Assembly: GCA_039619475.1 (NCBI GenBank)
Contig: CM077115.1
Coordinates: 156,091,774 to 156,155,773, forward strand
Direction of reading: 5' to 3'
DNA: 64,000 nucleotides
From: Icerya purchasi
Lineage: Eukaryota; Arthropoda; Insecta; Hemiptera; Monophlebidae
In this document: positions 12,430-24,685 of the stretch, in pieces
Layout: every line of letters begins with the position of its first letter
Position numbering within the stretch: the first letter of the stretch is position 1
Program-made: the position numbers and the translations under genes
Notes under the pieces: generated by a model
The model's database searches: none
What the model was told of the DNA's origin: nothing
Seen by the model: only the letters and a program-made list of their open reading frames with translations

Positions 12430-14170
12430 ACCCAAGGTGATTAGAAAAACATAAGTATATTTCTCGAAATTTAAGCAAATAAATTCCGGAATTACCTTCT
12501 AAAAGAAAAGGTATAGATAAAATAAATCCGATGTTTTCTTATTATCAGCTCGTACTATAATAAATTAAAATATAAAGCGCTGAAATAAAATGGACGTCGT
12601 CTGCTTCCATTCTTTGGGGAACATTTTTTAAAGAATGTAGTAGGACTATACGATTTGATAACATTGTAGCTTTTAGCGTGTTCCTTTGTAAGCCTGTAGA
12701 GTTTCAACATTCTACCGTATTTCCAAATGAATACGGTAACATATTTTTCCCAAAAGTTTGTTTTTCTGTTATGTTATCGAGTGAGCGACATTATTAATGC
12801 TGTGTGTGTGCACGGTAAAGTTTCGTTTACAATGTGACTGCAACATCCGAAAACCCATAGCAGGGAATGTTAGAAATGACGATTTTTAACTGATTTAAAA
12901 CTCATTTTTGGAAGATCGAAGATGAAACGTGCCGTAAAAAAGAGCGCAATACTATAACGCTAAAAAGATTAAAAACATCGTATACGATTTAATCCCCGAT
13001 TAAATTCACCGAGAAGAGGTAGTGTTTTTAGACATTGCATTTTAATCGATAAACTATGAATGAAGAAAGTCTGTGTGCACAGATGAAAATCCCACCCGAA
13101 GATTTAAAAAAAAAACAAAACAACCAGAGTGAGAGTGCCGTGTTTTCTTTTTTTTTTTAAACGAATTAAAAATGATTTTCTTCGGAAGCGGGCCTCCGGT
13201 GATGGAAACATACTTTTGAGTACAGTTGGAAAATGAAGCGCTAGAGAGTAGTGAAGGTTACACGGCAAAACTAAAAACTTATTCAAAACCAAACTCCTGC
13301 TCAACTACTTTTTTAATTGAAATTAAATGATTACGAACAGAATTCTATTTCGACGACTGCCAATCAAAGCACATTTTTGTTGCAAAGCTCTCCAAAGTTA
13401 CCAGTCTGAGTAAGCGCGTCGAAACATATACAGTCACATCGTGACAATGTCTAGTCATATATCACTGTCTGTAAACGAATTTGAGACGGTTAAACGCTAA
13501 CTCCTAAATTCACGTGTGACTGTGATCTTTTACTGAAAATGTGCTTCAGACGAGGCCGGCAGATTCTCAAGAACAGTCGAGAGAAGCGTTTTCCTCGAAT
13601 TCTAGAATTTCTACGAAGAAAGTAACACATTCTGCCGTTATTATATGGCGCTTAAAGAAGAAACTATTTGAAGTCGATAAACAGTTAAACTTTTATTCAA
13701 TATTCGAATATATAAAATGCCACCGCCACAGTTATCCCCAATCCTCAAATGGCTCATCATTAATGAAATTCGTAATTTTTCCTTCAGTTTCCAAAATTTT
13801 ATTCTTGTTAATGGAAATCTTTTCAAACTTAAATTGTGTATTTTCGGCCATGATTTTTAATGTAGATAAACTTGTGTTCTAAATATGAGCCACGGTGTGA
13901 TTTAGTCGTCTATCTTTTAAATAGTTTTTCGCGTTGCTCACTTTTTATTTTATTCTAAACTGACATAATATGGGACAGTGTACGCGTACGTTTATAGGTA
14001 CGAGAAATTGAAGATATAGCAGCAAATTTTATAACGATAATCAAGAAGTGCTAGACCACGTCTCGTAAAATTCGGCGGAATACTTTGTAATACAGCTTAT
14101 GGCACACAGGGATGTAAATTCACTGTGAAATAAATAAACATGTATAATTTTTTTCCATTGTTTTAACAAT
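12430..14170. other. Intergenic, no gene seen
   Basis: AT-rich sequence after the Deaf1 3' end. Short open frames here (for example 13541-13882) have no recognisable motif, and their composition is that of the surrounding DNA. Confidence 0.5.
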
Positions 14171-14172
14171 TT

Positions 14173-14405
14173 AATTATAACGTAATTCTTAGGCCGGCCC
14201 CCATTAGAAAAAATGTCCTAATTTTATGTAATAAAAGTTAAATTGCAGTATAGGATTTTTGTGATTATGTTATTTTTTTTTGTTTGTGTCGATGCCGGTA
14301 GTAAAGTCTGATCATTTTATACAAAGTGTAGAAGAGAATGAGATAGAAATGTAAGCAAGAGGGGTCAACGGGCACAGCCCCTTTCGAGGCCAAAGTGGCC
14401 GAGTT
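14173..14405 (+). repeat. Twin-hairpin repeat family, copy a
   Basis: Starts ATAACGTAATTCTTAGGCCG, continues with TTTTTGTGATTATGTT and TGATCATTTTATACAAAG, and ends with CGAGGCCAAAGTGGCCGAGT followed by a TA microsatellite. Three more copies lie at 24.7-25.6 kb. The GGCCA...TGGCC stem near the end is conserved. No coding capacity and no known family recognised. Confidence 0.7.
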
Positions 14406-14485
14406 ATATATATATATATATATAGTTATTTTATAATATTTATATGTAGGTGAATACATCCTGTTTGTTAAAATGGTATAATAAA

Positions 14486-14650
14486 ATAAACTTTAATAAC
14501 AAACAATATAGATCAATAAATTAGATAAATACCTATTTAGAAACGTTTTCGGGCATAACCCATCATCAGCTAACACTAACTTAAAGGAAACTTAAAACAT
14601 ACTGAAGTGAATATAGGGAATACATGTGTATATATAGTAGATGTAAAGAG
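14486..14650 (+). repeat. Left inverted terminal repeat of the Penelope-like element
   Basis: 165 bases, exactly the reverse complement of 15641-15805 by eye. It contains, on the minus strand, the hammerhead-like core at about 14543-14571. Confidence 0.9.
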
Positions 14651-15554
14651 TTTTGATGAAAATAGTAGTAATACTGAAAATGACATTCTAAATGATTTAA
14701 ATAAAATTCACAAAAATATTCATTATACTATGGAAAAAGAAGAAAATAACAAAATAAATTTCTTAGATATAACAATAATAAAATCAAATGATAAGTTAAC
14801 ATATAATATTTATAGAAAACAAACCACCACTGATAATATAATTCATAAAACATCAAATCACCCAAACCAACATAAATATGCTTACTTCATGACTGCAATA
14901 AATAGATTATTAACTACACCCATGAATATAAATAAAAAACAAATAGAAATTAATATATTAAAGACTTTGGCAAGAAATAATGGTTATGACGAACAAATAA
15001 TAGATAAACTAATTCACAAAATAAAATCAAAATCAAAATATATACAAAAATTAAGAGTCAATAATGCTACTAACAATAAAGGATGGATAACATTCACATT
15101 TATAAACAATAACATATACAAATTAACCAATTTATTCAAAAAACAAGGTTTAAATGTAGCATTCAAAACTAAAAATAATTTAAAATATAAAATAAACACC
15201 TTAAATTTAAAAAATAATAATATTTACGAAAATAGTGGTATATATAAAATAAATTGTACTGATTGTGAGAAATCATACATTGGTCAAACAGGGCGAAAAA
15301 TCAATTGCAGATATAAAGAACATATAAAAGCATTTAATAATAATGAAATAGAAAAATCAACCTATGCAGAACATCTAATTAAAAATAAACATAAACCTAA
15401 TTCAATAGAAAATACTGTAACCATCCTGGCCACTTATCACAAAGGTAATAATATGAACATTGCAGAAAATTATTATATAAATAAATATAGAAATAATATT
15501 TTAAATGACCAAACACCTAATAATAATAATCCACTGTTTAATATAAAAATTTAA
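14607..15554 (+). CDS. Penelope-like RT C-terminus plus GIY-YIG endonuclease (truncated)
   Basis: 315 residues, extremely Asn/Lys/Ile-rich. The N-terminal ~14 residues are read from the inverted repeat. Residues 15-130 match the region just after the YxDD motif of Penelope-like reverse transcriptases (NKINFLDITI, then a NIYRKQTTTDN...H block, then NGYDEQIIDKL). The palm domain with the catalytic aspartates is missing. Residues 211-315 form a GIY-YIG nuclease: GIY at 211, CxxC at 217-220, YIG at 224, Arg230, His239, and Glu287 in AENYY as the likely catalytic glutamate. The CxxC between GIY and YIG is typical of this element class. It cannot reverse transcribe on its own; the endonuclease half looks intact. 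Confidence 0.85.
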   Translation: MNIGNTCVYIVDVKSFDENSSNTENDILNDLNKIHKNIHYTMEKEENNKINFLDITIIKSNDKLTYNIYRKQTTTDNIIHKTSNHPNQHKYAYFMTAINRLLTTPMNINKKQIEINILKTLARNNGYDEQIIDKLIHKIKSKSKYIQKLRVNNATNNKGWITFTFINNNIYKLTNLFKKQGLNVAFKTKNNLKYKINTLNLKNNNIYENSGIYKINCTDCEKSYIGQTGRKINCRYKEHIKAFNNNEIEKSTYAEHLIKNKHKPNSIENTVTILATYHKGNNMNIAENYYINKYRNNILNDQTPNNNNPLFNIKI

Positions 15555-15640
15555 CTTTTTGTCTTCTTGTTTTATTTTATATTTTATATTAATTATTAGC
15601 ATTTTCAACATATAGATTTTTATACCTGCCATGTTTATTC

Positions 15641-15805
15641 CTCTTTACATCTACTATATATACACATGTATTCCCTATATTCACTTCAGTATGTTTTAAG
15701 TTTCCTTTAAGTTAGTGTTAGCTGATGATGGGTTATGCCCGAAAACGTTTCTAAATAGGTATTTATCTAATTTATTGATCTATATTGTTTGTTATTAAAG
15801 TTTAT
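15641..15805 (-). repeat. Right inverted terminal repeat of the Penelope-like element
   Basis: Exact reverse complement of 14486-14650. On the plus strand it carries GCTGATGATGGGTTATGCCC followed by GAAAACG. Confidence 0.9.
15719..15749 (+). ncRNA. Hammerhead-ribozyme-like core in Penelope-like terminal repeat
   Basis: CTGATGA, then a short hairpin GGG-TTATG-CCC, then GAAA: the order of the conserved core of hammerhead ribozymes, which are known from the terminal repeats of Penelope-like elements. One extra U between CUGAUGA and the stem, and no obvious cleavage-site strand nearby, make activity doubtful. Confidence 0.35.
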
Positions 15806-15838
15806 ATTATATTATATTATATATAATATTTATATGTA

Positions 15839-17800
15839 AAAGTAAAAAAACAATTTCAATTGACCACGTTATTCTTGGCAATAAATGAAATAAAAAAACG
15901 CGAAAATGTAACATGATTTTTATATAATGCAAAAACATAACAGAATTTCGTAACAGTACTTTTTATTATCCTCAGCGTAAGAATGATATAGTCATTAATA
16001 CATATATACAATGTGTACGTGTGAGTGTGCGTGCCACGTGCGCTCATAAACGTTTTGGCCGGAAGATATATATGTACTATAATGAATTAATTAAAGTGAG
16101 CGACATATTTTTTCGAAGTATTTACTCCTCATACCTATGTCCAATTTAGAATGAACCAATGATTATAGATACTCCGGTGAAATTAATTAATTTATCGTTT
16201 ATGTATCGTTTGTTATGATCTCTTCTTGATTATGTTTTATAATATGTACATATATATATATATATATATATTAGATTTAATAGATGCTTAATATCGGTTT
16301 GTAAGTTTCGAAATTTATGTTACCACAGTGGTGTAAATCCGGAAAAGTGACTGATTTGTTAATTTTATACAGGAAATCGTTCGTAAGAGCAGAGTTTCTT
16401 TAAACATATTTTTGAAAAAGCATAAAATTTGTATGCTCAGTTAACTAGGGAAAATATGAAATATATGAAGAAAGGTTATGTTATATATAGAATTTTTGCT
16501 CTTTTCAAAATAAATTTCAGTCTCTTTAAAAAATTCCGGATCCATTACTGCGTCTTACTATAACCGAAATAGTGTATATAATCGATATATATGCGTGTGT
16601 GTATGTGTGGGTATACATAATATATACATATATTGTAAATAAAATATTCCGATAAAATTTAGTTTTCAAAATTTGAACGATTTTATAATTATGTTCAAAG
16701 ATTTGTATAAAATGTCGTCTCGAAGTATTTATATTGTTATCCAATATTTAGTTAAATTTAATTACGTGAAATGGTGATCGAAATAATTTTTTATAATCAT
16801 TTACACCGAAAAATTTTGTACTAAGTATCTCGATATATTTATTTTATTTGTTCGGATGATAATTTCGTTGAAAATGATATTTTAAATTATAGATAAATTC
16901 TGTTATATTAAATATTTTATTTTTTGAATCGCTGTTCCTTGATTCTGTCAAAAAATTTCCAGCTGAAAAATGAAACTGCCTTAAAAAAGGTCACTAATAT
17001 AAGGGTAATTTGACAAGAAAGAAACCGAATAGCTACTAATCGGATCAGAGAAAATATCGGCCTAATTAAGATTTCAGTTTTCGACTGTCACTATGTACTC
17101 TATAGCGCATCGATTTGCTACCTGTTCGAGCAATAAGATTTGTTGTTGTGAGATATTTTTAAAATGTTCGAATTTATTGTTGTCAATTCTAGGTCGACTC
17201 TCCGTGTCGATTATAGTTTCAATGGAAACAGGAAAATTGCCCAAAAAATGGGGTTTATTAAGCTTGAAAATTTAGCTGCAATTACGATTGTTTTGATTAT
17301 TCAAATATTGTAATTCATTTTTTTCGATAATTTTCGGCTGTCCTAACACTTTCAAAAATGAATTAAACATTATCGGAACGGGAGTAATCTAGCAAAACTA
17401 ACTGATCGCTAACTCTTGTACGGACGAAACCTCCATGTTGCTGGGTATAAACAAGTGTGTTTTTGTTAACTATCTGCGATCATTAAATTTCTCAAAAAAT
17501 TCTGTATTAAATTAAAGTTTAATTTTTTTCCTGTCACATGGTTATCCACCAAAAATATGATCACAAATAGTAGTTCCACCGTTCAAAAATAACTCTATTT
17601 TTGCTTTGGATGAGCGTAAACGAGAAGAGATACGCGCGCTGGTTCGTAGGATAAACAAGGACCGAAGATGGTGAATGCAGCTACTGTTTCGATGGTAAAT
17701 CCCAACTTTTGCCATATTTGTCAGCATGATGTCTTTGTTGTAATATAAAAATATTTATTTTATTATTAGTTTAATTTTTCTTTATTTTTATTCTTTTATT
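15839..17800. other. Intergenic, no gene seen
   Basis: AT-rich, with a TA microsatellite near 16250-16272. Nothing coding recognised. Confidence 0.5.
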
Positions 17801-17805
17801 TTGCG

Positions 17806-18364
17806 TTTTTTTTTTTTTGTTTTTTTTTTCGACTTTGGCCATCTGAGGACCACGGAAATATTACACGAATAACGCCAGCTACATTTCGTTCCTCTCCATT
17901 TTCTTTCGTTTGTTTGCCCAATATTCTTTCATTTGTTCCGAGTGCGCTTTCTTCATTTCTTCTGTCCACTTTCGCCCTGTTTTCTTCACTGTGTCCTTCC
18001 GGAATCCTTGAAAAGTCTAAACCTTCCGACTGAACTTGTTTCTGTCTTCAATTTCACTTTCGCTGATCCCCATCTGTTCCAAATCTCTTTTTACTTGTAC
18101 TATACACAGTATCCTACATTTCGGATTGTTGTCGAAGTAGTTAAAGATTCTTTTGGTAAGGCGTTCATTATCCATTCTTTTGATGTGACCATAAAAGGCG
18201 ATTCTTCTTTTCCTAAATGTGTCACTGACCTTTTCTATTATTTCGTATACTTCATTATTGCTCCTTAATTTCCAGTACTCATCGTCTCTCCTGGGGCCCA
18301 ATATTTTCCGGATTATTTTCCTTTCCTTAATTTCCAACTGGTGTATTTCCTTGTTCGAAGTCAT
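17806..18364 (-). mobile_element. LINE 3' end with poly(A) tail, RTE/CR1-like RT C-terminus
   Basis: The minus strand reads RKIIRKILGPRRDDEYWKLR, EVYEIIEKVSDTFRKRR and IAFYGHIKRMDNERLTKRIF, the conserved C-terminal region of endonuclease-RT LINE proteins. The frame has one in-frame TAG at about 18017-18019, then continues (KTGRKWTEEMKKAHSEQMKE) to a final TAG at 17879-17881. An A-rich tail (T runs at 17806-17830 on the plus strand) closes the element. It is 5'-truncated; with a single stop it is younger than the other LINE fragments here. Confidence 0.75.
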
Positions 18365-19199
18365 GTTTGCGTTATATATTATTCATTCAATTTAATTCAT
18401 TTTGTAATTGCTAATGCACGAAAGGATTTTGTCGCCGAAATGGGCTGACGCTACTCACCTCACAAACACCATAAGTACACGGCAAAAAAGAACGGATCTT
18501 TAGTCGGAGTATGAGAATCAAAATTTTGACAGCGTTAAAAGAAAAAACGGGTTTTTGTTGAATAAAAATGGCACTTCTGTTGTTTGTAGAAGAATCGAAC
18601 TAAAAAAGCAAACTATATTTAAATAATATAATTGAAACAATGAGGGACACCATTTTTTCGATCTAAATATAAATCAAAATGGGATGTGCAACATTTCTAG
18701 TGGCAAAGTATCATCTCCAGACTTCTTAACATTGCTTTGTTTGAAAGAATATAAAAATTTTGCTACATATCGAAATGTATATTGTTAAGTGTGAGCGATT
18801 TATAAAAATAATCAATAAAAATAAAATTCTAGAATGCATTAAAAAGCATTAAAAAAAACAAAACAAAACAAACTGAAGACACACGAACACACCTGTTTAG
18901 ACAGCCAATGGCAATTGTTGTAAAAAAAAGATGGATCTTGAATACTACTTATCATGCCCTTCTGCACCTGCATCTTCAGCTCTTTTTCAGTGTTCGGGTG
19001 AAATGTTTAAAACGGTTAAGTCTACTTTAGTAAACCACTTGTGATGTCACAAATTGAACCAACTATGCCTCCGGGAATGGTCAAAGTCGCATAAAACTTC
19101 ATCATCATTTAGATAGCAAGAACAACATGGAGAAGACGTAAGGGCAAAACGAAAGCGAAAAAAAGGGAGCAGAGTATGGCTGAAATTTAATTACAGCAG
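18365..19199. other. Intergenic, no gene seen
   Basis: AT-rich sequence between two LINE remnants; no feature recognised. Confidence 0.45.
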
Positions 19200-21640
19200 A
19201 ACAATGGACCAAAGAAAAATCGTAGAATCATAAGTAGAAAAGAGGATTAGGATGGATAAACAGGTAAAATGATCGGTTAATAGAAAAATACGAAAAATAA
19301 ATGTCAGGCCAGATTTCAGAATGGAATTTATTTCCAATGAGGAAGGAGACTCGAACCTGGAAAAATAAACATGCAAAACGCGGAAATTCGAGCCAGAAAA
19401 CCGACCAGTTCATTACCCACTACACCTACATAACCAGACACCTCTAACAAATCAATATTAATCGAATTCAGCGGAAGAAGATAGTGAATTAGCGACCGAA
19501 TATGAAGAATGATAAAGTTACAGGAATGAGTAGGAAGAAGAGCAGATATGGCTTAAAAGGCACTTCTAAAATCAGAAATAATTGAAGGAAGACCGATAGG
19601 AGAAAATATGAATGATAGAACGTAGGATTACCATGAACTTGACTGTAAATATTGAGCAAAAGTAAGGAAGTCGGAAAGATTTATGGAACGTAATATTCAG
19701 AATAATAAAAGAGACTCCGACTCCACCAGAATCCCTCGAATAATCGATAAAGATAGACATGTGTGAAGGAAATCGGGAATTGCAAGTGTTGTGGAATTTT
19801 TGCCTAGCCACGTTGGGAGTAAAACATTTGGAAGATAACGGTACAAAACGAAGCTTAAGAGAATGTATAAGGTTATCAAAGTTAAAAGAGTAATAGGGCA
19901 GATTATAGGGAGTAATTACAAAGAAAAGATAGAAACTGAAACGCAAGGAGATCTATGCGAGGATACGGATTTTCTTTGGAGTAAAATGCCAGTTCTTTTT
20001 AATATAAAGATAGGATGGAAAAAATTTAGACAACGTCAACGGCAAGCGTATTAAAAGAAAACAAAAAGATAAATAGGATCTGTGGATAAACAGGGGAGGC
20101 GTATTTGACTGAACCAGTAACGGTGAAACTAGGTGAAATTTGAGGCACCAAAATAAAGACGAAGACACGAATTTTGCATAATGTCTAATTTGGAAAGAAG
20201 TGACTTCGAGCCGTTACTATAAACAAAGTAGCAATAGTCAAATTTAGAGCGAATAATAGATTTATACAGAGAGGTAAGTAATATACCGATCGCCTCCTCA
20301 CTTTGTACAAGATGCTCTTTCTTCATCCTTTTAAAAGCAGAAGAGGGAAAAAAATTGATATGTTTAAAAAGGGATAGTTTACTGATAAGGAATATACTAG
20401 GACAGCAGAAGCAGTCTATTTAAAGGATAAAGGAACAGTTCAAATCTGCATTATCTAATGCAGGGTTATAGGGAAGAAGAGAGAACACGATGTAGGAAGA
20501 GATAGAAAGATGTGAAGAGGAGAGAGAATGCTGCTGCATAGCAAGAGACTAGTTAATATCATCGACTGCAATTTCGATATTTTCGGAAGAAGAGAAGAGT
20601 ATAGAAATGATCACGACAGAAAGAATGTACACATTGAAAAGTGTAGGACCAAAACAGGAGCTTTATGGCAGGCCGCGAAAGGCATTCCTCGAAGCCAGGA
20701 GAAAGTGAAATGGATTGCGCGATTCGACTTTAGATTAACAACAAAAGTAATGAAGTGTAAAGGAATAACTATCTCTAAGAGTAGGAAAATGCGCATTATC
20801 AAAGGCACTGGAATTATCGAACGAATGCAGCCACAGTAAATTGCTTATTGATGAAAGATTGATATATTTTGAAAACGAAGGAACCGGCGTAGTTTACCGG
20901 TCCTAAATCGAGGCTAGAGTCAAATGTATTGAAAGGAAGTACCACATTATACCCAAGTCACTAAACAAGGCGCTTATTGAGCATACTCTCAAACAATAAG
21001 GAGATAGAAAATAAAGAAGTTTTTTTTTTTAAAGAATAGGGCTCAACCATAAGATAATTCTAAATGAAAGAGTAATTCCACTATAAGGGAAGGAATTGAA
21101 AATAGTAAGTTGATTTATAAAAGCACGATCACAGATAAATTCCTAAGGACAAAATAATAGGGTATACCATCAAGAACCAGAGTAGGGCTGGAGGATTTAT
21201 TTTGTGGAATATGTTTTAATTCATTCAAATTGAAATCGAAAGTTAAAGCGGACAGAAGAGAATCTCTTATAGAACGTTGAGGGCGAATTTCGTTGCTGTT
21301 GGAACATAAATAGGCGTAACAGAATCGATAAACAGCAATAAAATATCAACCGAGATGTTAAAAAAAAGAAAGACGTCAAAGGAAGGACGAACGGAGTAGT
21401 TGTAGAGAAGGAGGAACAGAAATTTTTCTAGGAAGATTTTTTAGATGATTTTAGTATAAACTGAGCCCTAACGTTTAGCCAAGAAAATTTTCCAGTGTCG
21501 GATTGAAACGAAAGATTTGAAGATGATACCACTGTAACTAAATGTCGTTCCGCATTCTTCATTCTACCGAAGGGATGCAGCCCTTCGATAACGATTAGAC
21601 CTCTTGGAATTGTGAAGGGGAGAGGTGTTAATTGAATTTA
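19200..21640 (-). mobile_element. Degenerate I/R1-like LINE: RT plus RNase H
   Basis: Minus-strand fragments in the correct order: RT entry (LNELKHIPQNKSSSP ... LDGIP near 21190-21230); a FRGLP..SSCFGPTLFNVYI block near 20620-20690, the PQGSVLSP-type motif; LYKSIIRSKFDYCYFVYSNG with CLRLYFGAS near 20140-20280, the post-RT thumb region; and an RNase H trace VGNEL..FLA near 19400. Stops and frame shifts separate them. The order and orientation support one old copy rather than several. Boundaries are approximate. Confidence 0.7.
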
Positions 21641-22394
21641 GGAAAGAGTTGTACTGGAGAATAGGATTAGACTAGGTTGTAGAATTAAGATATATAAATA
21701 GAATGGAATAAAGTACGATTGGTTTTGGAAAGAATTAATCGAAGAGAATGATGCGCTCTAAAGTAAGTAGAAGGAAAATTCTATGGAGTAATGAGGATTG
21801 GAATATAATCACTCTAGCGTCTTCCATTAGAAAAAAAAGGGGGGGGGGAGATTAAAGTCGTGAAGAAGTTAACATTTTATTCTTAATTAATGGGTTTCTG
21901 CAACTAAAGCCCGAATTTTTTTTTACAAATTTAAAAAAATTTCGATTCAAACAGGCTTCTATCAAATATTTCATTAATTATTGGTGCAACGATTGATCCG
22001 CTTCAATATAACATGAGAAGATAGTTTTCATAGCGGTTGAAGAATTTAGTTTTTATGTTGTTTAAATGGAATTTGCGTCTTATTAACCGGCGAAACATTT
22101 AAATTACCAAAGTGCAAAAGCTGACATACAAATAATGTTTCCCATAAGCAAAATTCCACTCTAGGTAAAGGTTCTAATGAAAGCACTGATACTGATGTCC
22201 TACTCATTTTGTATTGGACAGCTGTAGAAATTTGGGTAACTGGTAAATGTTAAGAGGAAATTTATACACAATTTTAAAGTTGTATCAAGCTTTGTATCTT
22301 GTTTTATCGGCATTTTATGCATTTACTGTTAGCTGCGATTATATAGCCGCGTGTTATAATAAAGAGTGTAACGATTCCTCATCGTTATTTTTAA

Positions 22395-23060
22395 TAACTG
22401 ACGTGTAGAGAACGAAAAGAAAATGCGAACAAGATTTATGGGGCAGCGCAGTCTGGTTTTCGTGCTGGACATGAGACTAGAGAAGCATTGGTGGCATTAC
22501 GGATAATTTTTTACAAAAATCCAGAGAGATGAACAAAAGTGCCTTCATACGTTTCATTGATTATGAAAAAGACAACGTCCGGCATGACAAATTGATACAA
22601 ATCTTGCAAGCACAGGATATTATAACAGTGACTTGAATATAATAAGACATTTATATTTGAATCAGAAAGCAGAGTTAATATTAAATATAAATGAAGCAAA
22701 AAAAAATGTTGAAGTTAAATGTAGCGTGTACGATAAGGTTGTGTATTGTCCCCACTATTGTTTAACCTATGCGCCGAACAAGCTGTCAAACAAACCATAA
22801 TGGACCATCATCAACCGTATGGAAGATTAACGGGTAAAATCATCAGTAATATTCGTTATGCGGATGATACGCGGTCATATTAGCAGATAACCCCATCAAC
22901 ACCTACAACGGTTGTTGCAGAAATTTAATGAAACTGGCAAGATTTACGGCTTGCACATAAATGTAAACTAAATAGATGGTAATTAGTAAACAAGTTCATG
23001 GTCTCACTGTAATTATAAACAATAAAAATACTAAAAGGGTTAATAGGTTGTTCAAATATT
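22395..23060 (+). mobile_element. Degenerate LINE reverse transcriptase fragment with YADD box
   Basis: Plus-strand fragments: SGFRAGHETREALVALRI near 22450, REMNKSAFIRFIDYEK (motif A) near 22530, LIQILQ, LYLNQKAEL near 22650, RYADDT (catalytic YxDD box) near 22855, LQKFNETGKIYGLHIN near 22930, then VNRLFKYF. Several frame shifts and stops. It is of the endonuclease-RT type whose C-terminus is seen at 17.8-18.4 kb. It breaks off at a T run near 23060. Confidence 0.75.
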
Positions 23061-23095
23061 TTTTTTTTTTTTCTTTATAAAATAAGTTGTGTGCG

Positions 23096-23127
23096 TCTCA
23101 CAGGGCAAGTATGCCCGTTGTGTGAGT
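23096..23127. other. Strong hairpin
   Basis: CTCACA-GGGC-AAGTAT-GCCC-GT-TGTGAG: two nearly continuous stems around a short loop, in otherwise low-complexity DNA just after the LINE fragment. Could be a LINE 3' UTR structure or the head of an unidentified repeat. Confidence 0.45.
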
Positions 23128-24685
23128 GCTCGACGCTGTTATTAACGTTTATTCTAAGTATACAAAATTACAATTATTCTTGCTTATCCTATACATCATA
23201 ATAATAGTCAACTAAGTTTATATAACTTATGACATACTATAGATGCAGATACGTACACACACCGCAAGTACTCATCTACATACCGATACATGAGGGCAGC
23301 AAAATATCTTCAAATACGAAGAAAAGAAAAAGAAAGAAAAAAGAACAATAGAAAAAAGTCTATGACGCGGCTACATAACGTAAAAGTATGCGAAAAAAAT
23401 TCAACAACCGAAGAACTTTTATTATTTAGCAACAGATAAGTAAAAATCGGTGCATCTCTCGTATGGTAATGACTTTTAAAGGGCAAACTAGCGTAATAGT
23501 GACATTTGTTACCTTACCTGAGAAAAAACAAATACAGCTGGGAGATTATTTCTTTTTTCAGCGTAAACTTTAAAAACCGAAAAAAATGAAATAAAATTAA
23601 TTAAAAGAAAAAAAAGTACTTACAATTTACCGCAAATATTTAATAAAAATGCACCAAAATGTAAAATAATACTTATTTGAGAGAAGTTTAGAGCGACATA
23701 TTTAAGGATATTATGATTATTCTTAAATAACATTAATGAACTACGATAATTGGCATTGGCAATATTTTACGTTAATTACATTCGTCGCTTGTTTAAATTC
23801 AAAATGTTCGACTCTAAAAATTACCGGGAACTCGTATTTTTCCTATAATCTGATGACGGGAAAACGTCAATTAGAAAAAAAGTAAATTCTCTACTTACTA
23901 TGGGTAGGGCGGAGGATTTTTTGAAAGTTTTTAACTAATTTTTTGTGACTATATTAAAAATTCGTCTTTCCTATCGAAATTTCTACGGTAAACAACATTG
24001 ATAATATCTTAAGGAAATCGCGTTTGTTATATTAAAAATCCCCCCCCCCAAAAAAAACGTTTTTTTCACGTTATTTGATGACTGATAGATAGGTGTCGAT
24101 ACTGATCGGTACTAATGTAGGACCACCACAGTCCGATAATACACAGACTCATTGAAATCAAACCACATGGTCAGAAGTTATGCACGAACAAACGTACAAA
24201 AAAAAAAAAAAAAAAAACGACGAACATAAAATGTCGATACAAATTAGACTGATTTGTAATTAGAAGGTCTCAAACAGCAATTCGATTCTTGTGCATCGTT
24301 TAGATTGTATGTCAGCATTTTAGGAATATTGGAAAAATTTTTCGAAATGGGTGATATACATCGCTCGCTGAATGTACATAGCAAACTTTCAATAATATAC
24401 CGATTTAGAAAACTTTCTAATCTCGGCTACCATAATGGAATATATCAAATACAACTTCTGTTTTGCTATTTTTTATTAATTTTTATCTGTATTGATTTAA
24501 AAAATATATTTTTTTTTAGTTTTATAAAATATATTGCTATTATTTTAAAATAATTTAGTAGTATTATATATAGTTGGATTTGTGCTTGTAAATGAAGCCA
24601 TTTTTTTTTATTACTATTACTAAATGACTTCTTGTTTTTTCATATCGCAAATCATTTACCATAGATATATATACATAGTATATAA
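23128..24685. other. Intergenic, no gene seen
   Basis: AT-rich with A runs and a C9/A8 run near 24040. The open frame at 24305-24553 is hydrophobic by composition only; no motif. Confidence 0.45.

Larger units (their letters stand above)
14449..15821 (+). mobile_element. Penelope-like element, 5'-truncated, between inverted terminal repeats
   Basis: An insertion flanked by a 17-bp direct repeat TATAATATTTATATGTA (14432-14448 and 15822-15838), interpreted as the target site duplication. It holds one open frame for the end of a reverse transcriptase plus a GIY-YIG endonuclease, and is bracketed by identical 165-bp inverted repeats. Inverted terminal repeats and 5' truncation are both known for Penelope-like elements. 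The repeat identity and the intact frame suggest a young insertion. It sits at the end of repeat copy a, beside its TA tract. Confidence 0.85.

Noticed and set aside
13541..13882. Plus-strand frame of 113 residues
   Set aside because: No homology recognised, no conserved motif, no promoter or splice context.
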